Below, piece after piece: positions 19,101 to 34,757 of a stretch of DNA of 64,000 nucleotides. The notes beneath the pieces are model-generated. The model had not been told where the DNA came from and did no database searches. It was given only the letters and a program-made list of their open reading frames with translations. The position numbers and the translations under genes are program-made. The stretch is from Brugia malayi (Eukaryota > Nematoda > Chromadorea > Rhabditida > Onchocercidae), in contig NW_025062475.1 in NCBI RefSeq assembly GCF_000002995.4, positions 9,800,187 through 9,864,186 of the forward strand, given 5' to 3'. The number at the start of each line of letters is the position of its first letter. Position 1 is the stretch's first letter.

Positions 19101-22100
19101 GGTATATATTTAATTGATAAACAATTTTAATAGAAAATTTTTCTAATTACAAAAATTTAATTTCAAGCAAAATAATGAGCAAAGAGGAAGAAAAAATAAT
19201 GAATGTAAATGTCAACCATCTATCAATGCATAACTAATAATAATATATCATCGTTCAACAATAATATCCTCTCACCGCAATAGACAGATGTTTCAACAGG
19301 TCCAACAGGAGAAAGCTTTGCATACCGTAAGCAATCGTTTGAATCATAAAACTCTTAGGGGAGAAGAGAAAACGGAGAGAAAAAGGAAAAAAAAAATTGA
19401 GCATTAAATTGGGTCCTTTTGTTCCTTAAGTAAATAAATGATTGGTTGAACATTCTAAATCTATCGTTTAGTCCATTTTTCAAATATGTTTGAATTTACA
19501 GAATATCACAGATAAATAAAAGAAGAATTGATGATATCCATGATATAACCATTATTATACAAACATATTCCATTTCTAGTCTCTGTTATTGCTGTATTCA
19601 TTTTGTAATAGCTTTCTGATATCAAAAAAATTTTTTCTCGTTATCTACACTAAGAAAGAAAAAAATGATTTAAAAATTATCCAACAGTATGGAAATAATT
19701 TGAAATTTAGAAATTTACTTTTCCTAGAAATAATTTACTCATTTTGTACTTTGTTTTTGTTTTTGTTTTTTTTTTTTCTTCTTTTGTGGAAATAACGGAA
19801 AAAAGAAAATTAGCTTAAAAAGTTCAATAAATATAAAGTATCGTCGAGAAAAATTTTCAAATGATTAAATTTAATATATGCGATTATATATATATATCAC
19901 TTTTTATTATCTAAAATATAGTTCAAGAGTAAAAAAAAAAGTAAAGAATAAGTGGAACAAGACTATGTCGATAATAATAATAATAAGAATGAGAATGGTA
20001 ATTAATGAAAATGATAAATGAATAATTAACTTTCGAAAACTTTTTTTTTCGTTGTTTTTGCAAACTATGTTAATTTTATTGTATTATATTTAAAACAATT
20101 TCTGATCATATTATAATTACAATATTCAAAAATAAGTACATCAAAATTTTTTTTTAATTCCAATATTTGTAATGAATGTTGAATATACAACACATTTTGC
20201 TTCCACTCTTTTCCTCTCTCTCCAATAGTTCATCATCAAAGGAATAAAAAAAGACAGTAGATTCGATAATAATATTAATCAACATGTAGAAGAGGGGGAT
20301 ACAAAGAGAGAGAGAGAGAGAGAAGAAATCTTCCTCAATTATTCATCTTATGATAGAGCCAAAAGGCGTAAACGAAAAATGGGAAAGAAGAAAGTGAGAT
20401 GTCGTCTTTTTTATTTTTTGCTATTACGAATGAATTTTATATTAAATTTATGTCCATTTATTCAGCCATAAAAGAATTAAAATAAAATGATCGAAAAAGA
20501 GCCTTTTGGCTAAGTAAGCCATGAAGCAATTTCGATTATTGTTACATTACTTATTTGGATTTTATGCGAGTATCTTACATTCTATCCCTTTTATTCCTTT
20601 TTTTCTCCATTTCTTCTTCTTATCTTTTCTTCCTATCCTCGCTCACTCTCTTTGTCTTTCTCAAGTTATTTTTCCAGATGTATTTTAGAGTAAAAAAATT
20701 CAAATTACTTACATTTCACTTGATTTTTTTTGTTTAATTTAATTCTGTCTAAAGAGAAGGTAAGTTGGAGTGATAGGAGAGGGGTAAAAATTCCGATAAT
20801 TAGCCAAACTATTTAATAATATTAAGAAGCTTTTGTTTAAGTTTTACTAAAATCACTAAATAAACAGCATAATCGGAAATATTATGTATTCTTTTTCTAA
20901 AAGACTAACTACAGCTATCAAAGTTTAATAATTCAGAAAACTTGAGTAAATGAATTAAGCCATAAGATTTGAAATTCTAGAGAAATTAATTTAAAAATTT
21001 GTCTGTTTCAATTCAGAAACAGCAGATTTTACTAATTAAATGGTTTTAAGCAACTTGCTACTACTAACATTTATAATTTGTATTAATATTAATATTTTAT
21101 ATATATTAATATTTCACAAAAGTATTAATATTTTAGTAACTTTAAGTATTATTTATATAATACAACTTTGAGAAATGAGTATTTTGCTGAAAAATAAGAA
21201 ACAGTTCAAAATTTAACTATCTTCTAGAATCAAAAAGTAAATTTTCGGCATTATTATTATAGATAGCGATAGTAGCAGCAGTAACGATCTGATTCAATGG
21301 CTGTTAATGCTTAATTAATTGGATGAAAATATTAATAAACTGAAAAGATGTAAATGAAAAGTTTTGTGTTATATACAAATAATAATAATAATAAGCCAAT
21401 GAATGGTATAATATCGTGCATTATTATAATCTTATTAGCAAGCAGAGAATGAAAATTTCTTTAAGCAAATGTAAACAACATTAATTATATGCAAATGTAA
21501 CATTGCTATGAGTTAAATGATTATAAGAAAATGTTCATATAAAAAGACAGAAGTATGTTCAGTATGAATATTAAATGGCCACTTTTGCAAAAATGTAAAA
21601 ATATTATCAGCTTAACATTGATTAAAATTTGGAGGTTAAATCAATAATGATAACGATGGTATTGTCCAATTCTTTTTTTTCAATTTTGTATTTCGAATAG
21701 AATTCTATTTTGAACTATTACATTTTCTGGCTTTTCGTATTACATAACTCTGAGTACGAAAAGGCAAGAGGAAAAGAAATGATAGATAGTTTCAAATTAT
21801 AGGTCAAAATTTTGATTTTTTTTTTCTTGTCTTATTTGATTTATTTGATTTTTCTCTAAAAGAAGAACGGAAATTTTTCTTTTCTTATTCAATTTTATGA
21901 ATTTATTTATTTATATTTATTCATTTATGATTATTTGTATTACACTAAATATAATGATTTATTATTTTATTGTAGTAAATATGATAACCTTCATATATTT
22001 CAAAATTATACAATAAATGTTACAGTAATCAAAATTTATGACTAAAAAAAGCAAATGCAAAGAGGTAGGAATGAAATGCTAAATTTTAACAATAGTGAAG

Positions 22101-25100
22101 AAAATTAACTTTTGAAAAGAAAGAAAATGTTATATTGCATCAAATTTTTGTCCTTCTTTTCGAAATTTTAAAAATTTCTTCTTTAAAATCATCAACATGA
22201 AAAGAAGCAGGGAAGAAAGGTAAAAAAGAGAAAAAATTTCAAATAAGCATTTTAATTTCTTTGAGAAACGATTAATTGTGGCTTTGGCAAATATTGAGTG
22301 TTAAGTCAAAAGTTTAGAAAATCCTTCATGCAAAACTTGGAAAAAATATTGCAGAAGGATTTCTGAAGCGAAAAAAATTTAAAGAAAAGAAATTTTTTAA
22401 GTGAATTAAAAAAAGATAAGAAACGAAGAGGCAAAGAAGAAGAAAAGTGCAATGAAAATTATTAATAAAAGTTTGTTTAGTAATGTGAAATTATTTTCTT
22501 TTCCGATTAATGATTTATGTCACAGTATCAGTTTAATCATTATCATCATGCCTTTCAGAAAGTTGAGAATATAAATAAGAGAGGAAAAAAAATCATTAAT
22601 CATTCAAATACCAAATTAAAGTTTAATTTTAATATCATCATAGAATTTGCATATTTTAGGTTACACATAAAGCATATTAATACACGTTACAATGTTTTCT
22701 TGATGTAAAATATCTAGCAAATATTGTTATGCTTCGAGTTTATGACAAAAAAGCGACTAAATTAACAGTAATAATAACCAAAGCTTAGTTTTTATACGAA
22801 CAGTATTAAAAGGATATGAAAATAATGCATTAATTACGTAAACAACGTTTAGAATATTTTTATGTGTTAAAATAAAGATGTATTTAACAATTTTAAAATT
22901 AATTATTAAAAATATTTTTGTTTTAACAGACAGAAAAAAAAACTTTCATTGATGCCAGTTGGGTAAAAAAAACAGAGAAAAAGGAGAATTAGTGTTATTT
23001 TAACATTATAAGCATTTCCTGTATTAAATTCGAAAAGAATAAATATTCCCAGAAATAACCAAACTAATCAATTAATGATGAAATGTGGGTAAAATGATAG
23101 GCGGTAAAATTAGATTATAATAATGTTGAAGCCGAAAAGATGAAAAGAGAAAATCATGATAATGAAAGAAAAGGGTAAGATGTTGTCAGGACAGCGGTAA
23201 ATTAACAATATATACATAGGAATTAATGAGAATAATAAAGGTTATGTTCATTAAAAGATAGGTAAGTACTGAAATGGTAAAGGGAGAGAGAGAAGAGGAA
23301 AGAAAATTCTGAGATTGCAAATTCAATAAGTGATTTTCTTCTTTTCTTATTCTTCTCTCTCCTTTTTTTCTTTTCTTTTTTTTTATATAGAAAAAGCAGA
23401 AATTAGCAAATATCATTGAACCATAATAACTAATATGTGCAACAAGTCGTCAATTATTATCAATTACTGTGGATGGCTTTTCTTGCGGCAAAAATCTTTT
23501 CATCTTTACCAAAAAAGAAAGAAAATTTAATTTCTATCAAATTTTATCTTAATTCACTTTTTTCTACTTAAATTAGTAGGTGAATAATCAAATTGTCATG
23601 AAATGAAGCAAATATTAATATTACAGTATTAGCATATGGCAAATAATGCTACTGTAGTCATATTGTACAATTTATAACCAATTTCAGGAAAGGAAGAAGA
23701 ACCAATTTCATTATTAGGGATAAGATTTAAATATACTCTTCTTTTTCATTTCTTTCTTTTAGTTAATAAGAAACTTTATCTTTTAAACCTTAACTATTTT
23801 CTTTTTGATGTATTAAATAACATTTATTATTTATCCATTTTTCACTTAATTTTACCGCTTATTTAACAAATACATTTTTTGAGTAAAATAACAAAAAAAA
23901 AAAAAAAAAAAAAAAAAAAACATTGAGGAATTATTTGGTTGATATTTAATCAAAATAGAAGGAACAAAAAAAAAGAAACAAAGATTTTTTCTAGTAAAAG
24001 TAATTCTTATCTTTTAGAATGTATTGTTGGAGCTACTGAAGAGCAATTTCAAAATCATAAATTAATCAAAAATTTTGAACTAAATGTTATGTCATCGCTA
24101 TTTATTATTATCATCAATTTATACAATTATAAGTGCTTATTTGCGCATTAAATATGAAAATTCACAATTTTTCAACATGAACAAAACAAAACAGAAATCA
24201 TTTATAAAAAGAAAATTACAAACTTTCCTTTAAATTCATACAAAAAGGAGGTCAAAGGTTACGATGTGTATAATGGTAATGATGAGTGATAAGCCATGTA
24301 GTATGTATATGTATGCATGTGTGTGTGTGTGTGTATGTTTGTGTTTGTATACTTAATGACTGAAAATAATGGCAAGGAAAGAACAACAACCATCTGCTTG
24401 TCAAAAGCCAGAAGTACTCAATCAGTAGTATTGAAGTAAAACCTTATAACCAATCACAGAACACACTTCATTAATTACTTTTTTAATGACTTTCTTATAA
24501 ATGATCCTTTCACTCAACCGTACCAAATTATCACCAAATGATAAATAATTTACTTCAAATACACATAAATAAATAATCACAAATAAAATTTCGTTCAAGC
24601 CATTTCAAATACTTTTCTTTTTTTACTTTTACATAAATATTACTTTTGTTAATTCATTAGTTAATACTAAATTTATTGTAATTATCCAAATCACTTACTT
24701 ATATTCATGTTACCATCATTACAACATACTGAACTGATTAGAATATTATACCATTTATGCTGTATTATAATGAATAATTAATCTACTCAAAAACTTTGAT
24801 GTCATTTCACAAACTTTACTAAGCTATTAATCAAACTTTTAGCATCTTATCTTTGTCAAATATTTATCGCATTGATTGTCTCATTCCTTGTCATGATATA
24901 TTATCCTGGTATAGCGTCATTTTCATTTTATAATGCTTTGAAACATCATTTTATTTATTACTTATTTACTTCTCCACACTGTAGTTTTACCTATTTAAGA
25001 ATAAAATTGTTTCATACTAATTAATCACGCTTAATTGATTAGTGGTGTGATAAGTGAATGATATTTATTAAACTTACTTTAATTAGCATCGTTAGTGAAC

Positions 25101-27446
25101 TATCACATTAGTTTTACCCAGGAAGTTATTCTTATGTTTTTATTTTAAATTTCTCAAAATTTCTTTAATATATTCTGCGATTTTAATCCCAGAACCATTT
25201 TTAAGATATATCGATAATATGTGGTGGTGTGTCAAGATTATAAATAAATAAAAACAATTTTTAAATGGATATCTTATGGATGCAGTATTTTCAGCTTTTT
25301 CACCACCAATTATATTATATGTCGAAAATATATCATACGACGAATTTAATTTTCGAAATTTCAACTTAAGTACTTGAACGCTTTTAGATTTGTAGATAAT
25401 TATTTTTTGATAATTACAATAATGACTTTTAGATAATTATAAAGTTAAATTTATAAATAAGTATGAAACAAAATGATGATGGAGAGGAAAGAGAGAGGGA
25501 GATTGAGAGAAAGGGAGAATGGAAAAAAGTAGACCAAATCACGTTTTGTTCAAGTATTTTTTAGAATGATGCAAAAAAATATATATAGAAAAAAGGGAAT
25601 TATCCAGTGGAAAAATATAAAGAATAAAAATTAAAATATAACTATATGGATTTTAAGATTATATATAGAATTACTGAAGTTTATATATATATCGGTAGAG
25701 ATATGTACGATATAATAATGACTTTAATTAATTAAAACAAATAACTTCTTTCCATTTAATATACAATGGAACTAATTTGTATGTAATTATCTAAAATTGA
25801 GAAATATTATATCTTAATATGTTTGTTTGCTTAAGTTTACGTAAGTATCTGTTTACCTATTATTAGAAGGAAATAAAAATCCTAAAAAGATAATGTAAAT
25901 TTAAAAAAAAGAAAGCGCTGAAAATCAAATTAAATTAAATTTTCATAGCATAAATTAAACCATTAAAAATGGCAATAAGCTGTTATTCACTAGAAAGAGA
26001 AAAGGGAAAAATACATCAAATTATGCAATTTTAATTATTGGGTAAGAAAAAAGTTATATTACTCTTATTTTGTTTATTTAATTTATTCTCAAATAAAAAT
26101 ATTCCATTAAAATATGCCAAAAAAAGAGGAGAAAGAGAAGAATGATTTAGGAAAAATGATAGAGGTGCCCAAATGTCGGGTTGATTAGTGCACAAGAGGT
26201 GAATGCTGAAATAGCACCTATATATTTATTTATATAAACAATTAGCTTAGCTTAGCAAGCTTATTGCTTAACCTTTCTCTGTGTAAAACTTTTCTTCTCC
26301 TTCCTCTTTTTCTTCTAAACAAAAAAAAAAAAAAAAAAATGATAAAAAGAAGCAAAAGAAAAAAAAAAGGAAAAGGAATACTTACGGGAGGTCTGCTTCA
26401 TTCATTCATTCATTCATTCCCATATTTAATCAATTCTCATTCTTTTTTTTTTTTTTTTTTCATCTTACCTTATCAACAATATGGTTTAGTTTTCTTTTTC
26501 TTCTATCTTTTTTATCTTTTTTCTTTTCTGAAAAAAAATTTTTTTTTGCAATTATCCAAATAGGTGAAAATAGGACTACAATTTAAACTATTCGTTTAAA
26601 AAAAGTTAGAAAAAATATTCTTTCATTCTCATATTTATTTTCAAGACATTGTACTGATAAAATTATCAATGATTAATTAAAGCGAAATTTTTTTCGGATA
26701 TTTTTTTCAGTTCGATATTTTTTCATAAAAACTAATGAATTATGAAAACATGAGATAACACGGATTTTTTTTTATTCCGATACTTAAGAACATATGGTAT
26801 ATTATATTTGAAGACATTCCACGTGAAAAATTAACTTTAGGGAAATTTTTCCTTTTGATATTTTTAGACATACTTGAACATATACAATAAAGATTGACCT
26901 TAAGGAAAGTTTCTTTCCCATTTTTTTTCTCGAGAATATGTGCTGAGATCAATCCCGACATAGTAAAATCTTATTTCAAATTTTTTAAATGATGATATAA
27001 CATAGAAAAAGTCAGTCATTAATATTTCATCGCTTATATAATATTTCAGCACAACTTACTCAGATACTTCAGAGCACATTGAAATTTACATTTTTTGAAT
27101 GTTTCAATCTAGTCAAAAAAGCTACTTATTGCTAGGTAATTAAGGCTGTATAAACCCGACCATTAATAATAAGTGGAATTTAATAAAAAAGAATTCATTA
27201 GCTAACAACTGGCAGTGTTATGAACTCAAATCTTTATTAGGAGAATCACCTGAAGAATTTTCTGCATGTAACTGCGAGAAATGATGTATCACATTGATTC
27301 GTTTATTAAGGATTAAAATAAAATTATCCTACTAATCATTCTACCAAAAGATTATCTCTGTAATTGTGAGTATTTCAAATAAAATTTTTACCGCAAATTC
27401 CATACTTTATTTATTTCATCAGTGAACAACATTTCATATGCTATAT

Positions 27447-27522
27447 GATAATAATAATAACAACAGTAATAGTAATAATAATAATAACAACAGTAATAGT
27501 AATAATAATAATAATAATAATT
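27447..27522. repeat. Compound TAA repeat with 27-bp duplication
   Basis: TAA trinucleotide array containing the unit CAACAGTAATAGT twice, at 27461-27473 and 27488-27500, a 27-bp period. The remainder is (TAA)n. Confidence 0.85.
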
Positions 27523-30500
27523 TTACATTCAACCATTATTCTTCGTCATCTTCATCAATTATCCTCTCATAATATTTCATGTTTTCTTTTACTACCAAAA
27601 AAAAGATCAATATTTTTAGTAAAAAAAAGGTGATTTAGAGTAAAAAGAAAATGTCAAATGTACAAAATGTTCAAATCACAAGTAATCTAATCATTTTGTC
27701 TCTGTTTCAGGTCAGCAATCAAAATTTTAAAAGAAATTAAATGAAAGGAATTTAAAAGAAATTAAATGAAAGGAGAAAAGGAAAAAGATGAAACGATGAT
27801 GAGTGGAAACATTGCAAATAAGAAGGAAGAAGTAAAATTCGTTGGGTTAATTACTTATTCGAAAATGAGAAAGGTCTCTTCTCGAAATTCTTATTAATAA
27901 CGAAGCATACATATACATATAAATATACACACACTTCACTACATATTAAGCTGTTGAGCAACGCTTAATTGGCGTTACTATTCCCAATTTCTAAGGCTCG
28001 ATAAGTTAAGTATAATTGTATATCATTGGATATAAGCTGAACTACCCGCAAACACTTATAATGAGCTGGCTTAGAAAAGTTGTTAAGAAGATGGTTAGCT
28101 TATTATTACTACTATTACCATTACACTATTTATTAATATTGATATCATTGTCATTGTCATTTTCATTATTACTACAGCCCTTATTATCATAGTTATTATT
28201 ATTGTTATTATTATCATCGATATTTATTATTACTATTATTAATTATTATTATTAATCATAACTATTTACTATCATGATTATCACTGTTATATCGCTATGA
28301 TATAATAGTGTAGGGAATTATTGTTACCTGTTCATCTTCTATATTTTCCTTAATCTGATTTTCAAACAGTGTCTTTTGATATTTGTTTAAACCTAATATA
28401 ATATTCATAAAATTATACTAAATTATGCTCTTAATTTCATCAAAGTACTTCGACGCTTTCCACTTATTAGGAAAATTTGCAAATGTTATTTCTTATGTTT
28501 TCATTAACTATCATTGCATCATTCGAGTAATTTTTTTAGAATTGAAATTATTAATCAATTTATTTCCATTCAGGTTTTCTCACTTTAGAAATTTCGAAAT
28601 ATAAAGAATTTAATCCATTGATTTTCAGCAAAGGTTTTTGTTAGCTTATCTTTCTATTAATATATGAAAAAACAAACAAATATTATTTAGCAGGAAATGT
28701 AGAAGAATGAAGAAGAAAAGAATAAAAAATTTATTCTTTTTTCACAAAATGAATGTTATTAGCAGATGAATCTTTCATTATAAGCTAATTTTTAATTTTC
28801 ATAATTTTAATTCCGTTGGATGTAAGATTGTACTTAAATATATATCTAAAAATTTGTATATTACCAAACGACAGACAGTAGACGGACATCGAGGAAATGA
28901 AAAATTAGTTCAAGGATGGAACTGAGTAAATATCGAAATTCAAACCAATAAATTTGAGTCGTATTCCTGAGAATAAACATACTCAAGATACTTTAGTATT
29001 ACTATCATCACTATTACTTCTACAACTATTGTGACAATTCACTTAAGTTTGAAGAACTTCATCATTGATAGGATATGTGTTATATATTTGCTATAAATTT
29101 CTCGGCCAAACGAATACCAAAACAACCTTCAAACTATCAAAGAATTTTATTTCAATTTACTATTTAAAATTTAAATTTATAGTTTGAATAGTAATCTGAG
29201 ACAAGAAAGAAAAGTGCAATCATAATTTATAAAAGATTTGAGACAGAAGGATAAAAATATTGGGGAATCCTCTTCAAATGTAGCACAAATTTGCAATTTG
29301 AAATAATCAGATCAATATTATTATATTAAACATTTATTCTTAAGTATTTGTCAGGAAACACATTTTATAAAACGAAATGATAATTTGAAGAAATGACAAA
29401 TTTTAAATGATAATTTGTAAGAAATTATAAAACTTTCAAAGTCTTTTTTCACTGATATTTTACATATAAATCTATGATAATAATAAAATGTAAAATTTGT
29501 TGATCAAAAGAAGCTTTTTGTTTCTTTTAACAAGAAATGAAAGAAGTATGAGATGGAGAAAGAGAGAGAGGGAGGGAAAGAGAAAGAAAGAAAGAGAGGA
29601 AGAGAAATGATGAATGAAATGAAAGAAATGATTGTTAAAAGAAGAAAGGTGAGGTTTTCTTTTCTTTTTTTAGAGAACAAAAAAAGGGAATTTTTACAAA
29701 AGTGGTTTCATCTTTATAAATGAAAGATAAGGGTATCTGAGAAGGGAGCGAGGGATAACAGGGGAGAGAGGGAGGGGAAGGAATTTGAGGAGGAGGTGAG
29801 TAAGGGGAAGGAAATGAGGAATAATGAAATAAAATAATATCTTTTGAAAAATATTTTAAATGGGAAATACCGATAGTTAGTCAAAAATACCGGGAAGAAA
29901 GAGGGAGAGAGAGAGAGAGGGAAGAAGGTTGGATAAGTAGACGAGAGAGAAAGATATTGCATAAAAGAGAAGGAAGGAAGAAGTAGAAGGTAGCGCAAGC
30001 ATAGACAGGTGGAAGGGAAAAAAAAGGTATTCAATTGATGATAGCTACCAAAAAGAAAAAAGAAAAAGATGTATTATTAGCCAATAAAGGAAAATCTGAA
30101 ATTTATTATTACTATTCTTTTTTTCTTCATCAATTTTTACCTATTCTACCTAGTTCCTTTTCTTCCTTTTTTCTTCAAAAATTTCAAATATTTTATTAGT
30201 GCTTTTATAATTATCAATTGATTAATTAATTATTTGATTAGTTAATTAATATAGCAAAAATATACTAGCAAATACCATAAATTTATTGTCCTTTTGCAAA
30301 CAATACTATTTCCAAATGATAGTTAGAAGGATAAATGAATAGATAGATAGATAGAGTTGGATTGATATATGAATGAGATGAAATTAAAGCTAAGAGATCG
30401 CTTTAAAGTTTAAATGTTTTTGAAATGCAACAAGAAAAGGAAAAATGTCATAGTGAATTTGATGAGCAGAATTCAGTGGCGATAAATAAGGATTAGATGA

Positions 30501-31354
30501 GAAAGCCAAAAAAGCAAGGAGGTGGAGAGGATAAAGTTGAGTGATCTGAGTGAAACAAGAACTATTAACCGATAAGCGAAGTGATAATGATTAGCGAAAA
30601 AATCATCCTTATCGTTGGTTGGTAATAGAAATGGAACGAATAATGATATCAATTCAGTGTAATATTTTTATTATTATTACTATTATTATTGCTGTTTTCA
30701 TCATTATCATTATAAATGTGATAATTTCTGATATATGTTATAGCAACTTTTTTGATTAATGAAATTGAACTGGTTAAATCACAACTTGATTGGTTTTTAG
30801 CCAAACAATCAATTAATTAATTAAAAATTCAATTGATGTTCAGCCAAACAGTTAATTGATTAAGCTTTCCTAAAAAATGATTTTATTTAAATCTTACTAG
30901 TAGCTCGGATTACAAATGCCTTCACATACTGATTTTCAGATGAATGTTAAATTATGTTAGTAGCACATAACCATCAAATCAAACCAAATTTTTGGTTTTG
31001 ATTTCAATAATTTGACTTGAGAATGAAGAAAAATTTATGGTTCACTTCTGTTGTCTTGTCAATTGACCTATTGGTTCAGTGCAAAATAACGGAAGATTAT
31101 TTTTAATTGTGGATGAAAATTATTAAAGATCAAGTTGCCCTTATCGCTTTTAATTACTTTATCTGCAATTATTTATTTTTCCGCTATCTTAAATTTTCTT
31201 CTTTTGTTTTGATGGAAAAGAAAAAAATTCCTTTTTTTCTTCAGATTCTTGCCTTTCAAAATTTCGGAGTTCTTCCTGAATAATTATAGTTTAATACAAA
31301 TTGAATAATATTTTCTTTTCTTTAATAAAATATTTATTATTTGAATAATTTGGC

Positions 31355-31430
31355 AAGTAAGTAAATAACTAAGTAAGTAAGTAAACAAGTAAGTAAGTAA
31401 ATAAGTAAGTAGATAAGTGAGTAGGTAAAT
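31355..31430. repeat. (GTAA)n tetranucleotide repeat
   Basis: Degenerate GTAA/ATAA tetranucleotide array of about 19 units with scattered single-base changes, ending in GTGAGTAGGTAAA. Confidence 0.85.
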
Positions 31431-32593
31431 CTAGCAAGAAGCAATTGATGGCTTTAGATTGAATGCATCATCTTGCAAAATGGCATGTTTATGCTAATCT
31501 TTTTACCACTAATTATATTCATTTCTTTCGTATTTGAAATGCTTTTGATGGACGCATAATGTCTCCTTATCCTTTTCTTTATTTTCTCTCTCCATTCTCT
31601 TGTTTCCCTCTTCTATAAAATATAAAAGAGTGTTATCTTCTTTGAAATTAACAGATCATTCGATGATTAATTAACTCGCTGATTCATTGATCAAATAATC
31701 ATTCGATCGATAATTCAAATCATAAAATATAACATAAACAGATATATTGAATGTTATAATCTTTTTCAATTTCGTTTCTGCTATTATTGTTATTATTTGA
31801 ATTGAAATTAAGAATCAAACGACAATATCATTAGATATTCATCACACTAATTGTTTTCATCCTCAAAAGATCAATGACATTTTCTTACTTTGTCATCTTT
31901 GGCAATAGCAACAACCTTATAGCTTCTTTCATCATTACCCTCCCCCTTCCCCCGCCTCTTCTCACTCCTTCGTTAGTAGAAGCAGGATGATCCCTGGATA
32001 ATTGCAAATTAAATTTGCATTGATCTTGGGAAGCTTTTTCAAATTGCTATTGAAACGGATGATAAAATTCCTTTTTATCCAAATTTTCAACAATCTAACA
32101 TAAATTCTTTTTTAATAAATCAAATATCGATTATAACCATTATTATCATCACAAATGACAACATACTATTCATTAATTATATTTGATTGCATTCTAATAA
32201 TTACTAATATTTACTATAATAATTATTATTAATCATCACTATTATTATTACTTCAAAAAATCATCATAATTTATGATTTATTATATTTTAATCATGATTC
32301 CTTAACACGAGAAATATGCCAATAAGGAAGCAAAAAATGAATTATTAGTATTAAAATAGTATAAATGAAACGGAACAGATCCATGTCATTATGACACATA
32401 CTTATATAATGGATCTTTTGATGTTTGCTAACACATTTACATCAATTATGATAATATTTATTAATTTTATCAAAGTAAGTAGCAGGAATTAAATAATACG
32501 AGAAATAAAATACGAGAAAAGTATTGGAAACGAATATAAATAAGAAACACAGAAAAAATATGAAAAATGAAAATTAAAAACAGAATTATCTTA

Positions 32594-32626
32594 AAACAGA
32601 ATTATCTCATTAAGATAATTCTGTTT
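32594..32626. repeat. Short perfect inverted repeat (hairpin)
   Basis: AAACAGAATTATCT (32594-32607) is followed after CATTA by its exact reverse complement (32613-32626). Another direct copy of the left arm sits just before, at about 32578-32591. Confidence 0.85.
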
Positions 32627-34757
32627 CTCTTTAATACAAACTTAAATGAAATAAATCATTTCGACACAAATTATAATGTTTTCATAATTAAAATAATGAA
32701 TACAAAGACTTATTTCACTCTTTACTTTTTTCTTTCATTTTTTATTCAAATGAAATTAAAAGGAGAAAAACGGAAATTTTTTGAGAAATATAAAAGTAAT
32801 ATCGAATTCACTGTTAATGAAGTATTTGAACATTTAAAATGAAAAAAATTTGCTATTATTACCATGTAGTTTAAATAATCACTTGGCTAGATAACAACTA
32901 ATTAAGTGATGAACCATCTAGTTTGGAAAGATCACTATTTATGACATAGTTCAATTAGCTTAAATAATTGGTTAATTAATTAGTCAGCTAGTAACTAATT
33001 GGATGCATGGATTATCCAGTTAAGAAAAAATACTTTTAAACTATCATACATTACAGTTTTAATTTTCGTTAATCAAGAAATTTAAAAAGAATAATAACAA
33101 TAATTAAAATGAATAATTATATCTTATAAAACCTTAGTACTAATGAATGAAATTATTCACCTTTTCTTTTAGCTAAAAATCTCTTAATGGTTTCATACTT
33201 TGATGAAAAAGAGAAAGTAATGAATACTTTTCCCCTTTGTGTACGATCATAACAGTCATTCACCCATTCATTTCATTTCATTCATTCATTCCATTCAACA
33301 AACTAACAATGAATGCAATGAATTCTTTGAGACAAGCGAACAAATCAATGCATGAAAATATAATAGTAATTGTAATAGTAATACTTAACTATTATGCTTC
33401 AATGAACATATACACTTAAGGTGACTAATCTGAACACGTGTCCACTACTACTATCCCTAAATTACTTTCAAATGATGAATGAATGAATGATGATAATGAT
33501 GATGATGACCTCAGTATGACCTTTCAAATTTTCCCCTCATAAAAAAGTATCATTTTTTCGTTGCTTCTTTTCTTTTTTTTTGCTTTTTTTCCTGTTGTAA
33601 AAAAGAAAAGAAAGCCGACAAAAATAGTGAAAGAGAAAAGACTAAAAAAGAATGTAATTAAATAATTAAAGAGGGGAAATTTGTTTTAAATGAAATAAAC
33701 AAAAATAGTAGATAAAGAAAATAATGAGTCAATTTTTTGTTTTGTTATAATAAATAAAAAATACGTTAGTTTGAAATATATATATATATATTTAAAAATA
33801 ATTTTAGGTGATAGAGTGTTGTCTTGGAGCTCATTATTTTGGCTAAACTCAAAAAAAAAAATCACTTATTTCATTTGTAATTATTTGTAAAAATCCAAAA
33901 ATAAACTAATAATTTTATGTCTTAAATATAACATATTATTAGTAGTATGGCAAATTACATCACAAATATTTATATTAAATTAAAAAGAAAAAACCGTCTA
34001 TATCAAAAATATACGCCATTTATAATATTTAAAATTAAAAAAAAAAAAAACTAATAATTAATCGAGAAATTGTCTATCGACAGTGTAATCAAACAATTTT
34101 CTTTTTATTGCTTCCTTTTTATTTTAAAACATGTATGTATATACATATTTGAGCAGATAAATAAATTAAATGAGTAATTATTTGATATTTCTACTGTACT
34201 AATTACTATTTCTACATTTTTCCTTATCAATTTGATAGAATAAATAAATAGAAAAACACAAACAGAATAAATGAAATGAATAAGAATGTAGGAAAAAAAA
34301 TTAAAACTTGGAACTCAAATTTTTAAATTTGACATTCAAAAAAGTAATTCTAATGATGATAGCTGTATTATTTGTGATTATTAACCCGTTATATATGTGA
34401 AAATGATACAATAATATCAGGAAAATAACTTATCCAATATTCAATATGATCGTCAAAAGTAATCGCTTAAGGCAATGCAAGTTTGTAGCAATACAAATTT
34501 CCAACTTTTTATAATTTTTAGAAAAATTTATTGTATTGAGATAATCACATTCTCTTTTTTATAGTATTTTTAGGATTGCGAAATTATAATTTAGAAATCG
34601 ATTGATAACTTATATATATATATTCCAGCAGGTTAAAAAATAGATAATGTAAATAAATGCGACATTTCCCGATTCGTTTTTTTGAAATATCATGACTAAA
34701 TAAGAAACTTTATGACTGGCAATAATTTGCTTATTTAATTTTGTATTTTGTATTTGT

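Larger units (their letters stand above)
16137..34757. other. Long A/T-rich gene-poor region
   Basis: About 18.6 kb with no supportable gene. It holds many A/T microsatellites (ATT, GAT, TAA families), poly-A runs at about 23890-23920 and 26322-26339, a poly-T at about 26443-26460, a GA run at about 20303-20322 and purine-rich stretches near 29540-29640 and 29735-29960. Short open frames here look like chance or translate homopolymers. Confidence 0.5.

Noticed and set aside
25140..25364. 74-residue minus ORF ending IAEYIKEILRNLK
   Set aside because: Looks protein-like but starts only at TTG, has no splice context and no homologue that I recognise; length is within chance.
29714..30034. 106-residue minus-strand Ser/Phe/Leu/Pro-rich ORF
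   Set aside because: Complement of a purine-rich plus strand; composition bias explains the missing stops.
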